In this document: positions 29,798 to 39,113 of the stretch, piece after piece | Layout: each line of letters starts with the position of its first letter | How positions within the stretch are numbered: position 1 is the first letter of the stretch | The notes under the pieces: generated by a model | Databases searched by the model: none | Seen by the model: the letters and a program-made list of their open reading frames with translations, nothing else | What the model was told of the DNA's origin: nothing | Made by a program: the position numbers and the translations under genes | Assembly: GCF_040110915.1 (NCBI RefSeq) | Contig: NZ_CP157793.1 | Location: 3,360,939 to 3,424,938 of the forward strand | Direction of reading: 5' to 3' | Origin: Stappia sp. | GTDB taxonomy: Bacteria; Pseudomonadota; Alphaproteobacteria; Rhizobiales; Stappiaceae | DNA: 64,000 nucleotides

Positions 29798-30991
29798 ATG
29801 TCCTTCAAGACTCTCGACGATTTCCCCACGCTCGCGGGCAGGCGCGTGCTCCTGCGCGTCGATCTCAACGTGCCGATGGACGGCAACCGCGTGACCGACA
29901 CGACGCGCATCGACCGCATCCTGCCCACCTTGCGCGAGATCGCCGACAAGGGCGGACGCGGCGTGCTGCTCGCCCATTTCGGCCGGCCGAAAGGCAAGCC
30001 GGTGCTCGAGATGAGCCTGGCGCCGGTCGCCGCCGCGCTGACCGAGCGGCTCGGCAAGCCGGTCGCCTTCGCCGCCGATTGCATTGGCGAGGTGGCGAAG
30101 ACCGCCGTCGACGCGCTCGGCGACGGCGACATGCTGCTTCTGGAAAACACCCGCTTTCATGCCGGCGAGGAAGCGAACGACGACGCCTTCGCCGATGCGC
30201 TCGCCGCAAACGGCGACATCTACGTCAACGACGCCTTCTCCGCCGCCCATCGCGCGCATGCCTCGACCGAGGGCTTGGCGCGCCGTCTTCCGGCCTGCGC
30301 CGGACGCACCATGCAGGCGGAACTCGAGGCGCTGGAAAAGGCGCTGACGACGCCGCAACGCCCGGTGATGGCGGTGGTCGGCGGCGCCAAGGTCTCCTCC
30401 AAGATCGACCTGCTCTCCAACCTGGTGAAGAAGGTCGACATCCTGGTGATCGGCGGCGGCATGGCCAACACCTTCCTCGCCGCCGAGGGCCGGCACGTCG
30501 GCAAGTCGCTGTGCGAGCATGACCTCGCCGACACCGCGCGGGCCATCCGCGCGGCGGCGCAAGACGCCGGCTGCGAGATCGTGCTGCCGCTCGACGCGGT
30601 CGTGGCGCGCGAGTTCAAGGCGGGCGCGGCGAGCGAGACGGTCGCCGTCGACGCGATCCCCGACACCGCCATGATCCTCGACGTCGGACCGCAGACGGTC
30701 GCCGCCGTCAAGGCCAGGATCGACGCGGCCGCCACGCTGGTGTGGAACGGCCCGCTCGGCGCCTTCGAGATCGAGCCCTTCGACGCCGCCACGGTGACGG
30801 CCGCCCGCTATGCGGCGGCGCGCACCAAGAACGGTCCGCTGGTGACGGTGGCCGGCGGCGGCGACACGGTCGCCGCCCTCAATCACGCCGGTGTCGCCGA
30901 CGACTTCTCCTATGTCTCGACGGCGGGCGGGGCGTTCCTGGAATGGCTTGAGGGCAAGACGCTTCCCGGCGTCGCGGCCCTTGCGCGCTAA
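29798..30991 (+). CDS. pgk: Phosphoglycerate kinase
   Basis: The 397-aa enzyme makes ATP from 1,3-bisphosphoglycerate in glycolysis and works in reverse in gluconeogenesis. Signatures are [39 protein letters not shown], the hinge [11 protein letters not shown] and the nucleotide loop [14 protein letters not shown] 29798 begins the conserved MSFKTLDDF; its ribosome-binding site is weak. An upstream GTG in frame would add nine residues. Confidence 0.96.
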   Translation: MSFKTLDDFPTLAGRRVLLRVDLNVPMDGNRVTDTTRIDRILPTLREIADKGGRGVLLAHFGRPKGKPVLEMSLAPVAAALTERLGKPVAFAADCIGEVAKTAVDALGDGDMLLLENTRFHAGEEANDDAFADALAANGDIYVNDAFSAAHRAHASTEGLARRLPACAGRTMQAELEALEKALTTPQRPVMAVVGGAKVSSKIDLLSNLVKKVDILVIGGGMANTFLAAEGRHVGKSLCEHDLADTARAIRAAAQDAGCEIVLPLDAVVAREFKAGAASETVAVDAIPDTAMILDVGPQTVAAVKARIDAAATLVWNGPLGAFEIEPFDAATVTAARYAAARTKNGPLVTVAGGGDTVAALNHAGVADDFSYVSTAGGAFLEWLEGKTLPGVAALAR

Positions 30992-31096
30992 CACTTTCGG
31001 CGATCCCCGCGCGCGGCATCTTCAAAAGCGCGCCGGGTCTGGTATGAAAGCCGCCGACACGGGCGGCACTTGCGACGAGAAGGAAAAGGACGAGCC

Positions 31097-32128
31097 ATGA
31101 GCGAGCGTCTCGAGGACATTGCGGCGGCCATGGTGGCCACCGGACAGGGCATTCTGGCGGCCGACGAAAGCACCGGCACCATCAAGAAGCGCTTCGACCA
31201 GATCGGCGTGGACAACACCGAGGACAATCGCCGCGACTATCGCGAGATGCTGTTCCGCAGCGACGAGGCGATGACCGACTACATCTCCGGCGTCATCCTG
31301 TTCGACGAGACGCTGCGCCAGAACGCCGCCGACGGAACGCCGCTCGTCGATCTGATCAAGGCCGCCGGCGCGGTGCCGGGCATCAAGGTCGACAAGGGCG
31401 CCAAGGCGCTCGCCGGCTTCCCGGGCGAGACCGTGACCGAGGGCCTCGACGGCCTGCGCGAGCGCCTCGCCGAGTATTATGCGCTCGGCGCGCGCTTCGC
31501 CAAGTGGCGCGCGGTCATCGACATCAACGAGGACGACGGCCTGCCCTCCTCCACCTGCATCCAGGCCAACGCCCATGCGCTCGCCCGCTACGCCGCGCTG
31601 TGCCAGGAAGCCGGCATCGTGCCGATCGTCGAGCCGGAAGTCCTGATGGACGGCCCGGCCTCCAGCCACGACATCGAGACCTGCTACGAAGTGACCGAGT
31701 GGACGCTGAACACCGTCTTCTCCGAGCTGTTCCAGATGGACGTGCTGCTGGAGGGCATGATCCTCAAGCCGAACATGGTCGTGCCGGGCAAGAACGCCGA
31801 CATCCAGGCCGCGCCGGAGGAAGTCGCCGAGCTGACCCTGCGCTGCCTGAAGTCGACCGTGCCGGCCGCCGTGCCGGGCATCGCCTTCCTGTCGGGCGGC
31901 CAGTCGGACGAACTCGCCACCGAGCACCTGCACCTGATGAACGCCGCCGGCGATCATCCGTGGAAGCTGACCTTCTCCTACGGCCGCGCCCTGCAGCAGG
32001 CCGCGCTGAAGGCCTGGGGCGGCGCCACGGACAATGTCCCGGCCGCGCAGGCCGCCTTCCTGCACCGGGCGAAGATGAACGGCCTCGCCGCCAAGGGCGC
32101 ATGGTCGAAGGATCTGGAAACCGCCTGA
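31097..32128 (+). CDS. Fructose-bisphosphate aldolase, class I
   Basis: The 343-aa Schiff-base aldolase of the eukaryote-like class I family cleaves fructose-1,6-bisphosphate. It has the N-terminal GILAADESTGTIKKRF and the Schiff-base lysine K224 in MILKPNMVVPGK. The FLSGGQSDE and LTFSYGRALQ segments are complete. AAGGA lies 8 nt before ATG 31097. Many rhizobia use class I alone here, and no class II gene is present in this cluster. Confidence 0.95.
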   Translation: MSERLEDIAAAMVATGQGILAADESTGTIKKRFDQIGVDNTEDNRRDYREMLFRSDEAMTDYISGVILFDETLRQNAADGTPLVDLIKAAGAVPGIKVDKGAKALAGFPGETVTEGLDGLRERLAEYYALGARFAKWRAVIDINEDDGLPSSTCIQANAHALARYAALCQEAGIVPIVEPEVLMDGPASSHDIETCYEVTEWTLNTVFSELFQMDVLLEGMILKPNMVVPGKNADIQAAPEEVAELTLRCLKSTVPAAVPGIAFLSGGQSDELATEHLHLMNAAGDHPWKLTFSYGRALQQAALKAWGGATDNVPAAQAAFLHRAKMNGLAAKGAWSKDLETA

Positions 32129-32216
32129 GCGGAAACCGCCCGAGGGCACGCAAGCCCCGGCCCGCGCCGGGATCCCGTCAAGGGGACCCGCGCGGGCACG
32201 CACCCGAGACCACGCG

Positions 32217-32240
32217 AGAGGGGCGCATCGCCCCTCTTTT
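32217..32240 (+). terminator. Intrinsic terminator after fba
   Basis: AGAGGGGCG (32217-32225), loop CAT, CGCCCCTCT (32229-32237), followed by TTT. It ends the tkt-gap-pgk-fba cluster about 90 nt after the stop. Confidence 0.8.
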
Positions 32241-32337
32241 GCCGTGATCGCCCCGCATCCCTGAGGATCGCCGGCCGGGCCAGTTCCGGCCGGCGATCCT
32301 TGCATTCACCACCGCCGAACCCGGGACCGCTTTCGCC

Positions 32338-32982
32338 GTGCATCCGCGTCTTTATCTGATCACGCCGCCCGAGCCCGAGGCCGACCGGCTCGTGCGCGAT
32401 GTCGAGGCTGCCCTTTCCGGCGGCGACGTCGCCTGTCTGCTCATCGCCGACGACGGCCGGGGCGAGGCCGCCTATCAGGCGCTCGCCGAACGGCTGGTGC
32501 CGCTCGGCCAGGCCGCCGGCGCCGCCGTGCTGCTGCACAACGACACCCGCGTCGCGGGCCGCGCGCGCGCCGACGGCGTGCATGTCGACAGCGGCACCGA
32601 GGATCTGGAACGCGCGCTCAAGACCTTTCGCCCCGACGGCATCGTCGGCGTCGGCGACCTGCGCGGCCGCCACGACGCGATGACGGTGGCGGAACTCGGC
32701 GTCGACTACGTGTTCTTCGGGCTGCTGGAGCGCAGCGCCGACCCCGAGCCCCATGACAAGACGCTGAAGCTCGCGGGCTGGTGGACGGAGGTCTTCGAAA
32801 CGCCCTGCGTGGCTCTGTCCGGCGCCGACTTCGCCGGGATCGAGACCTGTGCCGCGACCGGCGCCGATTTCGTCGCCGTGCGCGAGGCCGTCTGGGCGCA
32901 CCCGCAAGGCCCGCAGGCGGCGGTCGCGGCCGCCAACGAGATCCTCGCCCGCTTCGATCTGGCGGACACGGAGGACGCATGA
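32338..32982 (+). CDS. Thiamine-phosphate synthase-like protein (diverged ThiE family)
   Basis: The 214-aa TIM-barrel protein resembles ThiE/TenI. RLYLITPP is at the N-terminus, and HNDTRVAGRARADGVHVD corresponds to the ThiE segment around ND...ADGVHLGQ. GIVGVGDLRGRHDA and DYVFFGLLERSADPEPHDK replace the usual DYIGFGPxFPT-type active site. Because these catalytic segments differ, true ThiE activity is doubtful. The GTG start at 32338 has only GGGA upstream. It overlaps the next gene by ATGA, so the two are coupled. Confidence 0.7.
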   Translation: MHPRLYLITPPEPEADRLVRDVEAALSGGDVACLLIADDGRGEAAYQALAERLVPLGQAAGAAVLLHNDTRVAGRARADGVHVDSGTEDLERALKTFRPDGIVGVGDLRGRHDAMTVAELGVDYVFFGLLERSADPEPHDKTLKLAGWWTEVFETPCVALSGADFAGIETCAATGADFVAVREAVWAHPQGPQAAVAAANEILARFDLADTEDA

Positions 32983-34121
32983 CGCGCCGGCCCGCCCGCC
33001 CCGGATCGACCGCACGCCTGATCGCCCTCGCCCTTGCGGGCGCGCTTGCGGCGCTTCCGACAGCCGCCGCGCAGACCGCGGACGAGGCGGACCGGACGGA
33101 GGCGGCGAGCGAGACGGACGCGGCCGCCCCGGAGATCGCGGTTCCCGACATTCCGGATATGGGCGCGGGCGCCCCCGCGACCCCGACCGCCGACGGCTCC
33201 CTGCCGACGCCGCTCAACGAGCGCCCGCCGCTGCCGCTCGAGGTCGAGGGCGAAACCATCGACTATGCCTATGGCGCCTTTCAGCGCGGCTGGTATCTGA
33301 CCGCGCTGGCGCTCGCGACACCGCGCGCGGAGGAAGGCGACACCGCTGCCCAGACGCTGGTCGGCGTGCTCTACGAAACCGGGCGCGGTGTGCCGCTGGA
33401 CGCGGAGCGCGCGGCGAGCTGGTACTCCATCGCGGCCGGCAACGGCGATCCGCGCGCCGCCCTTCGCTACGGGCTGCTGCTCCTGAGCGGCATCGGCGTC
33501 GAACAGGACAAGGCGCGGGCCGGCGACATGTTCGAACGCGCCTCCGAGGCCGGCATTCCCGAGGCGCTGTTCAATCTCGCCGGGCTCTATCGCACCGGCG
33601 AGGGCCGCCCCTTTGACCCCAACCGGGCGCGCGACTTGCTGGAACAGGCCGCCGAGCTCGGCGACATGGACGCCCGCTTCGAGCTCGCCCAGTTCTATCT
33701 CGACGGTCCGGCGCATATCCGCGACGAGCGCCGCGCCGCCTTCTGGATGGGCCGCGCCGCCCGCCAGGGTCATATCGGGGCGCAGGTGCGCTATGCCATC
33801 CTGCGCTTCAACGGGCGCGGCGTGGCGGCCGACGAGGCGGATGCCGCCGACTGGTTCGAACGCGCCGCGACCTCGGGCAACCCGGTCGCCATGAACCGGC
33901 TCGCGCGCGTCTACGCCTTCGGGCGCGGCCGCGAGGCGGATGCCGAAAAGGCCGCCGGCTGGCATCTGGCGGCACGCGCCGCCGGCATCTCCGACCTGCA
34001 GCTCGACGGGATCATCGCCAATCTCGACGAGGCGGCGCGCAAGCGGGCGCAGACCTTTGCCCAGGACTACGCCATCTCGCCGCTGGCCCCTGCGGACGAC
34101 CCCGACCGCCCCACGCCGTGA
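32979..34121 (+). CDS. Secreted Sel1-repeat (TPR-like) protein
   Basis: The 380-aa protein has a signal peptide (about 1-31, cleaved at AAA-Q), an acidic low-complexity stretch (32-75), and six or more Sel1-like repeats (about 95-340), such as AAQTLVGVLYETGRGVPLDAERAASWY and ALFNLAGLYRTGEG. It is probably a periplasmic scaffold for protein-protein contacts. GGAGG precedes the ATG, which overlaps the ThiE-like stop. The partner and process are unknown; related proteins take part in exopolysaccharide and envelope regulation. Confidence 0.85.
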   Translation: MTRRPARPGSTARLIALALAGALAALPTAAAQTADEADRTEAASETDAAAPEIAVPDIPDMGAGAPATPTADGSLPTPLNERPPLPLEVEGETIDYAYGAFQRGWYLTALALATPRAEEGDTAAQTLVGVLYETGRGVPLDAERAASWYSIAAGNGDPRAALRYGLLLLSGIGVEQDKARAGDMFERASEAGIPEALFNLAGLYRTGEGRPFDPNRARDLLEQAAELGDMDARFELAQFYLDGPAHIRDERRAAFWMGRAARQGHIGAQVRYAILRFNGRGVAADEADAADWFERAATSGNPVAMNRLARVYAFGRGREADAEKAAGWHLAARAAGISDLQLDGIIANLDEAARKRAQTFAQDYAISPLAPADDPDRPTP

Positions 34122-34325
34122 CGCGCGCCCGCCTTTTTGCTTGATCGGCGCCCGGAAGTGTGGTGGACAAACCGCGCAGCGAACACCGTGCCGCATTCCG
34201 CTCCGGCCCCGACGGCGAAAGCCGGCCGTCGGCCGACGGGACGGGGCGTGCGTCCCCAGCATTTTGCCAGCGCCCGAACGGCCCCTTCGCCGACGGCGCC
34301 GACAGCCAACCGCGAGACAGACCTC

Positions 34326-34889
34326 ATGAAGATCAATGGCAACGAAATCAAACCGGGCAACGTGCTGCAGCACCAGGACACGCTTTGGGCGGTCGTCAAG
34401 GTCGAACACGTCAAGCCGGGCAAGGGCGGTGCCTTCGCCCAGGTGGAGATGAAGAACCTCCTCGACGGCCGCAAGCTGAACGAACGCTTCCGCTCCGCCG
34501 ACAAGGTCGAGCGCGTCCGTCTGGAGCAGAAAGACTTCCAGTATCTCTATCCGCAGGAAGACATGCTGGTGTTCATGGACACCGAGACCTACGAGCAGAT
34601 CGAGCTTCAGGCGGATTTCGTCGGCGAGCGTGCCGCCTTCCTGCAAGACGGCATGATGGTCACGCTGGAACTCCATGAGGAGCGCCCGATCGGGATCACC
34701 CTGCCGCAGTATGTGACGCTGGAGGTCACCGAGGCCGACGCCGTCGTCAAGGGCCAGACCCAGTCCTCGTCCTACAAGCCGGCGATGATGGAAAACGGCG
34801 TGCGCGTGATGGTGCCGCCTTTCGTCACGGCCGGCGAGAAGATCGTCGTCGACACCGGTCTGGTGGAATACGTCCGCCGCGCGGACTGA
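34326..34889 (+). CDS. efp: Translation elongation factor P
   Basis: The 187-aa three-domain factor rescues ribosomes stalled at polyproline. The modifiable loop lysine is K33 (KPGKGGAF), matching the site lysylated in E. coli; the modification genes are not in this window. The N-terminus [13 protein letters not shown] and C-terminal [12 protein letters not shown] are typical. The 5' region (34122-34325) is GC-rich, with only a weak ribosome-binding site. Several proteins here, such as TolA, carry proline-rich runs that would need EF-P. Confidence 0.96.
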   Translation: MKINGNEIKPGNVLQHQDTLWAVVKVEHVKPGKGGAFAQVEMKNLLDGRKLNERFRSADKVERVRLEQKDFQYLYPQEDMLVFMDTETYEQIELQADFVGERAAFLQDGMMVTLELHEERPIGITLPQYVTLEVTEADAVVKGQTQSSSYKPAMMENGVRVMVPPFVTAGEKIVVDTGLVEYVRRAD

Positions 34890-34911
34890 CGCTCCCGACC
34901 CCGCCTCTGCC

Positions 34912-34940
34912 CGCCGCAGCGCCGGATCGCTGCGGCGCTT
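34912..34940 (+). terminator. Intrinsic terminator after efp
   Basis: A perfect 10-bp stem, CGCCGCAGCG (34912-34921) and CGCTGCGGCG (34928-34937), has a 6-nt loop and is followed by CTTCCTTTC. It lies 23 nt after efp. Confidence 0.75.
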
Positions 34941-34968
34941 CCTTTCGTTCCCGCCATCAGGTTCCGCG

Positions 34969-35763
34969 ATGTCCCGCTCCGCCATTCTCAACGTCATGGT
35001 CCAGGCCGCGCTCAAGGCAGGCCGCAGCCTTGCCCGCGATTTCGGCGAGGTGGAAAACCTCCAGGTGTCGCGCAAGGGGCCGAGCGACTTCGTCTCCGCC
35101 GCCGACCTCAACGCAGAGAAGATCGTGCGCGCGGAACTGCAGAAGGCGCGCCCGGGCTACGGCTTCCTGATGGAGGAATCCGGCGAGACGCTCGGCGACG
35201 ACCCGCAGCACCGCTGGATCGTCGATCCGCTCGACGGCACCACGAACTTCCTGCATGGCATTCCGATCTTCAACATTTCCATCGCGCTGGAGCGCGACGG
35301 GGTGATCGTCGCCGGCGTGATCTACAATCCGGCGATGGACGAGCTCTACACCGCCGAGCGCGGACGCGGCGCCTTCCTCAACGACCGCCGCCTTCGGGTC
35401 GCCGGGCGCAAGTCGCTGCCCGACTGCGTCATCGGCACGGGCATTCCCTTCCTCGGCGTCGGCGATCATGGCCGCTCGCTGAAGGAAATCCGCCACGTCA
35501 TGGGCGAGGTCGCCGGTCTGCGCCGCTGCGGCGCGGCCGCGCTCGACCTCGCCTGGACGGCGGCCGGGCGCTTCGACGGCTTCTGGGAACACGGCCTGAA
35601 GCCCTGGGACATGGCCGCCGGCATCCTGATGGTGCGCGAGGCCGGCGGCTTCGTCACCGACCCGCAAGGGCGCGACAAGATGTTCGAGAGCGGCTCGATC
35701 GTCGCCGGCAACGAGGCGGTGCAGGATCAGCTGCGCAAGCTGCTCGCCAAGGCGCGCGACTGA
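34969..35763 (+). CDS. suhB: Inositol monophosphatase family protein (SuhB)
   Basis: The 264-aa Mg-dependent phosphatase has the metal site E-E-S in MEESGETLG and DPLDGTTNFLHG, with the second motif WEHGLKPWDMAAGILMVREAGG. SuhB proteins dephosphorylate inositol phosphates, and in E. coli also act in rRNA antitermination. Position after efp is common in Alphaproteobacteria. The start follows a weak purine-rich sequence. Confidence 0.94.
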   Translation: MSRSAILNVMVQAALKAGRSLARDFGEVENLQVSRKGPSDFVSAADLNAEKIVRAELQKARPGYGFLMEESGETLGDDPQHRWIVDPLDGTTNFLHGIPIFNISIALERDGVIVAGVIYNPAMDELYTAERGRGAFLNDRRLRVAGRKSLPDCVIGTGIPFLGVGDHGRSLKEIRHVMGEVAGLRRCGAAALDLAWTAAGRFDGFWEHGLKPWDMAAGILMVREAGGFVTDPQGRDKMFESGSIVAGNEAVQDQLRKLLAKARD

Positions 35764-35855
35764 CCGCCCGCAAGCGCGCGAGAATTACGGCTTTTCACAC
35801 AAGGGCCAATCACGCTATCAAGGGCGCGTCCTCAACAGGGAGAAGACAAGCCCTC

Positions 35856-36863
35856 ATGGCGCGTGCCTATGATCCGTACAGCCTGTCCAGTCCCTGGGTC
35901 TATCTGATCCGCATGGCGATCTTCCTGGCCGTGGTGGGCTTCATCGCCCTCATCCTCTACCGCCAGATCGCCACCGCCTTCATGAGCAATCCGGGCCTCA
36001 ACGGCCTGATCCTCGCCACCGGGCTGATCGGCATCCTGCTGGCCATCCGCCAGGTCATCCGTCTCGTGCCGGAGGTCAACTGGGTCAACGGCTTCCGCCT
36101 CGGCGATCCGGGGCTGGAGGTGCGCCGCCCGCCGGTGCTGCTGGCGCCGATGGCGACGCTTCTCGGCAACCGCGTGGGCGAGACGATGCTGTCGCCGGCC
36201 ACCACCCGCTCGATCCTCGATTCCATCGGCATGCGCCTCGACGAGGCGCGCGAGATGGCCCGCTATCTCACCGGCCTGCTGGTCTTCCTCGGGCTGCTCG
36301 GCACCTTCTGGGGCCTGCTGCAGACCGTCGGCTCGGTCAATGTCACGATCCAGAGCCTCGACGTTGGCTCGGGCGATGCCAATGTCATCTTCGAGGATCT
36401 GAAAGCGGGGCTCGAAGCGCCGCTGTCGGGCATGGGCACGGCGTTTTCCTCCTCGCTCTTCGGCCTGACCGGCTCGCTCATTCTGGGCTTCCTCGACCTG
36501 CAGGCGGGTCAGGCGCAGAACCGCTTCTACAACGAGCTGGAAGACTGGCTGTCGACCCAGACCGAGATCGAGACCGACGAAAGCGGCGCGCCGGTCGGCG
36601 GCGGGCTCGACGAATTGCGCTTCGCCATCGAGAACCTGCGCAAGACCGTCGCCGAGGGCGGCGGCGGCGGGGCGGGCCGCAATGCCGCGGTCGCCATGGC
36701 CAATCTGGCGGAAGGCATCCAGGGCCTCGTGCAGCACGTGCGCAGCGAACAGCAGATGATGCGCGAATGGGCGGACGAGCAATCCCTGCAGCAAAAGCGC
36801 ATCGAGGAATTGCTGACCGCCATGTCCGGCGCCTTCGGGCGCCTCAGGGACGAGGGCAAATGA
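35856..36863 (+). CDS. MotA/TolQ/ExbB-like proton channel subunit
   Basis: The 335-aa inner-membrane protein has helices at about 16-36, 48-68, 137-158 and 195-215. The family core is LLVFLGLLGTFWGLLQTVG and LEAPLSGMGTAFSSSLFGLTGSLILGF. A soluble C-terminal arm (about 225-335) includes a glycine tract and a final helical segment. Together with the next gene it forms a two-component stator distinct from TolQR, which is also in this window. There are no flagellar genes nearby. Its role is not established. The closest architectural parallels are MotA and the ZorA protein of Zorya defence, but the long ZorA tail is absent. Confidence 0.85.
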   Translation: MARAYDPYSLSSPWVYLIRMAIFLAVVGFIALILYRQIATAFMSNPGLNGLILATGLIGILLAIRQVIRLVPEVNWVNGFRLGDPGLEVRRPPVLLAPMATLLGNRVGETMLSPATTRSILDSIGMRLDEAREMARYLTGLLVFLGLLGTFWGLLQTVGSVNVTIQSLDVGSGDANVIFEDLKAGLEAPLSGMGTAFSSSLFGLTGSLILGFLDLQAGQAQNRFYNELEDWLSTQTEIETDESGAPVGGGLDELRFAIENLRKTVAEGGGGGAGRNAAVAMANLAEGIQGLVQHVRSEQQMMREWADEQSLQQKRIEELLTAMSGAFGRLRDEGK

Positions 36864-36888
36864 CCGCAAGCGCGGCGAAAGGCACACC

Positions 36889-37920
36889 ATGGCTGGCACG
36901 CGGCTGAGACGACGCGACGCGCGCACCGACTACTGGCCGGGCTTCGTCGACGCGATGGCCTCGCTGCTGCTGGTCATCATCTTCCTGCTGTCGATCTTCG
37001 TGCTCGCGCAATTCTTCCTCGGCCAGCAGCTTTCGGGCCGCGACACGGTGCTGAACCGGCTCAATTCCCAGATCAGCGAGCTGACCGAGCTGCTGGCGCT
37101 GGAGCGGGCGAGCAACCGCGACCTGGAAGACACGATCGCCACGCTGAGCGCCAATCTGAGCGACGCGGAGGCCGACCGCGACCGGCTTTCCGGGCTGCTC
37201 GACGCCGCCTCCTCGGAAGCCGGCGAGGCGGGCGGCGCGCTCGCCACGCTGGAAAGCGAACTCGACGAGGAACGGCGCCTGTCGCAGCGCGCGCTGTCGC
37301 AGGTGGAACTGCTCAACCAGCAGATCTCCGCCCTGCGCCGCCAGATCGCGGCGCTGGAAAACGCGCTGGACGCCTCCGAGACGCGCGACCGGGAAAGTCA
37401 GGCCAAGATCGCCGACCTCGGCCGGCGCCTCAATGTGGCGCTGGCCCAGCGCGTGCAGGAACTGTCGCGCTACCGCTCCGACTTCTTCGGCCGGCTGCGC
37501 GAGATCCTGTCGCAGCGTTCCGACATCCGCGTGGTCGGCGACCGCTTCGTGTTCCAGTCGGAGGTGCTCTTCCCCTCCGGCACCGACACGATCAATCCCG
37601 AAGGCCGGGAGGAACTGGTCAAGCTCGCCGATGCGATCAACGAGCTCTCGGCGCAGATCCCGGAGGAAATCGACTGGGTGCTGCGCGTCGACGGCCACAC
37701 GGACGCCCGCCCCCTGTCGGGCACCGGGCGCTTCCGCAACAACTGGGAGCTGTCGGCGGCGCGTGCCATTTCCGTCGTGCGCTTCCTCATTGACCAGGGC
37801 GTCGATCCCGAACGGCTCGTCGCCGCCGGCTTCGGCGAGTTCCAGCCGCTCGACGAGGGCGACGATCCGGAAGCGCTGGCCCGCAACCGCCGCATCGAGC
37901 TGAAGCTCACCGGCCGCTGA
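36889..37920 (+). CDS. MotB/OmpA-like peptidoglycan-binding stator protein
   Basis: The 343-aa partner of the preceding gene, 25 nt downstream. A short basic cytoplasmic N-terminus leads to one membrane helix (about 22-44) preceded by D21 in WPGFVDAMASLLLV, the position of the proton-carrying Asp of MotB. A long periplasmic coiled coil (50-195) is followed by an OmpA peptidoglycan-binding domain (220-343, with VDGHTD at 268-273 and NRRIEL at 333-338). Architecture indicates a proton-driven machine anchored to the cell wall. Envelope maintenance, motility or defence are all possible. Confidence 0.88.
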   Translation: MAGTRLRRRDARTDYWPGFVDAMASLLLVIIFLLSIFVLAQFFLGQQLSGRDTVLNRLNSQISELTELLALERASNRDLEDTIATLSANLSDAEADRDRLSGLLDAASSEAGEAGGALATLESELDEERRLSQRALSQVELLNQQISALRRQIAALENALDASETRDRESQAKIADLGRRLNVALAQRVQELSRYRSDFFGRLREILSQRSDIRVVGDRFVFQSEVLFPSGTDTINPEGREELVKLADAINELSAQIPEEIDWVLRVDGHTDARPLSGTGRFRNNWELSAARAISVVRFLIDQGVDPERLVAAGFGEFQPLDEGDDPEALARNRRIELKLTGR

Positions 37921-38132
37921 GCAAGGCCTCCCTCGCCTTTCCCGCAGCACGCACGCCCCCGCCCGCGCGACGACCGGACAGCCGGCATGAACGGCCGGCA
38001 TGAACCGGCCAGCTGGCGTGAAAAAGGCGGCTCCGGAGGATCCGAAGCGGCCTTGTCTTCCGGCTTTGGCGATTCCGGGGCGCGAGCCCGCCGTCGTCCG
38101 TGCGCAAGACCGAACGGGCGAACCGGCGCGGA

Positions 38133-38981
38133 TCAGGACCGTGTGTCGTCCCCGGTCTCGTCCTCGCTCTCGGCCATGTCCGTGTCGCTCTGCGCGCCAT
38201 CGTCGTCGTCTGCCATGCCTTCGTCGGCCGCATCGTCAGCGCTCGCCGCATCCGCGCCGTCGTCCTCGGCTTCGTCCTCGGCAACGGGCTCGCCCTTGAG
38301 CGAGTTGAGCTTGGCGAAGACGGCGTCGGCGTCGAACTCCTCTTCCGCCGGCCGCGACGGCGCGGGCCGGGCGAAGGCGGCCGCCATCGCCTCTTCCGAG
38401 GTGGTCTCGTCGGCCGGCAGCAGGGTCTCTTCCACGTCCGTCTCGGGCCTCGGCGGCAGGTTCTTGGCGGCCTTCTCGACTTCCATGTCGAGCTCGATCT
38501 GGCTGCACAGGCCGAGCGTGACCGGATCGGACGGCGTCAGATTCGGCGAGTTCCAGTGGGTCCGCTCGCGAATGGCCTGGATCGTCGGCTTGGTCGTGCC
38601 GACGAGCCGCATGATCTGCGCATCCTTCAGTTCCGGATGGTTGCGCACCAGCCAGAGGATGGCGTTCGGGCGGTCCTGACGGCGCGACACCGGCGTGTAG
38701 CGCGGGCCCTTGCGCTTGCTCTCGGGCACGCGCGTCTTCGGCTTCTGCAGGTTGAGCCGGTGATCGGGGTTGGCCTGCGCCTTGTCGATCTCCTCGCGGC
38801 TCAACTGGCCGGTCATCACCGGGTCGAGGCCCTTGATGCCCTGCGCCGCCTCGCCATCGGCGATCGCCTTGACCTCAAGCGGATGCAGTTTGCAGAAGTC
38901 CGCGATTTGCTCGAAGCTGAGCGACGTGTTGTCCACGAGCCAGACAGCCGTCGCCTTGGGCATCAAGGGAGGGGTCGCCAT
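38133..38981 (-). CDS. Cell-cycle transcriptional regulator TrcR (DUF1013)
   Basis: The 282-aa protein of the DUF1013 family is confined to Alphaproteobacteria and annotated as TrcR. The conserved N-terminal 190 residues (MPKATAVWLVDNTSLSFEQIADFC through IQAIRERTHWNS) include a helix-turn-helix-like segment (QIMRLVGTTKPTIQAI). The C-terminal third is an acidic disordered tail rich in Asp/Glu/Ala. AGGAGG lies 9 nt before ATG 38981. The longer upstream frame lacks family similarity. It converges with the stator genes across a 212-nt gap that has only two copies of a 13-bp repeat (37982-38008). Confidence 0.85.
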   Translation of the reverse strand: MATPPLMPKATAVWLVDNTSLSFEQIADFCKLHPLEVKAIADGEAAQGIKGLDPVMTGQLSREEIDKAQANPDHRLNLQKPKTRVPESKRKGPRYTPVSRRQDRPNAILWLVRNHPELKDAQIMRLVGTTKPTIQAIRERTHWNSPNLTPSDPVTLGLCSQIELDMEVEKAAKNLPPRPETDVEETLLPADETTSEEAMAAAFARPAPSRPAEEEFDADAVFAKLNSLKGEPVAEDEAEDDGADAASADDAADEGMADDDDGAQSDTDMAESEDETGDDTRS

Positions 38982-39113
38982 GGGTAAAGTCCTCCTGTGG
39001 GCTGTCCCGGTACCCTGGGCGGAAAGCCCCGGATCCGGCAAAGCCGAAAGCGTGTCACGATGACGGGAATGGCGCCGTATATACGCCGAATGCGTCCCGA
39101 AATCAAACAATGA

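Noticed and set aside
32241..32337. TPP riboswitch before the ThiE-like gene
   Set aside because: The 97-nt spacer is too short and lacks the THI-box core sequences.
32706..35111. Minus-strand frame of 801 codons antisense to the Sel1 protein, efp and suhB
   Set aside because: All three plus-strand genes are recognisable; the antisense frame is a GC-bias artefact.
35856..37920. Flagellar MotAB or a complete Zorya defence system
   Set aside because: No flagellar genes nearby, no ZorC/ZorD/ZorE homologues in the window, and the long ZorA tail is missing.
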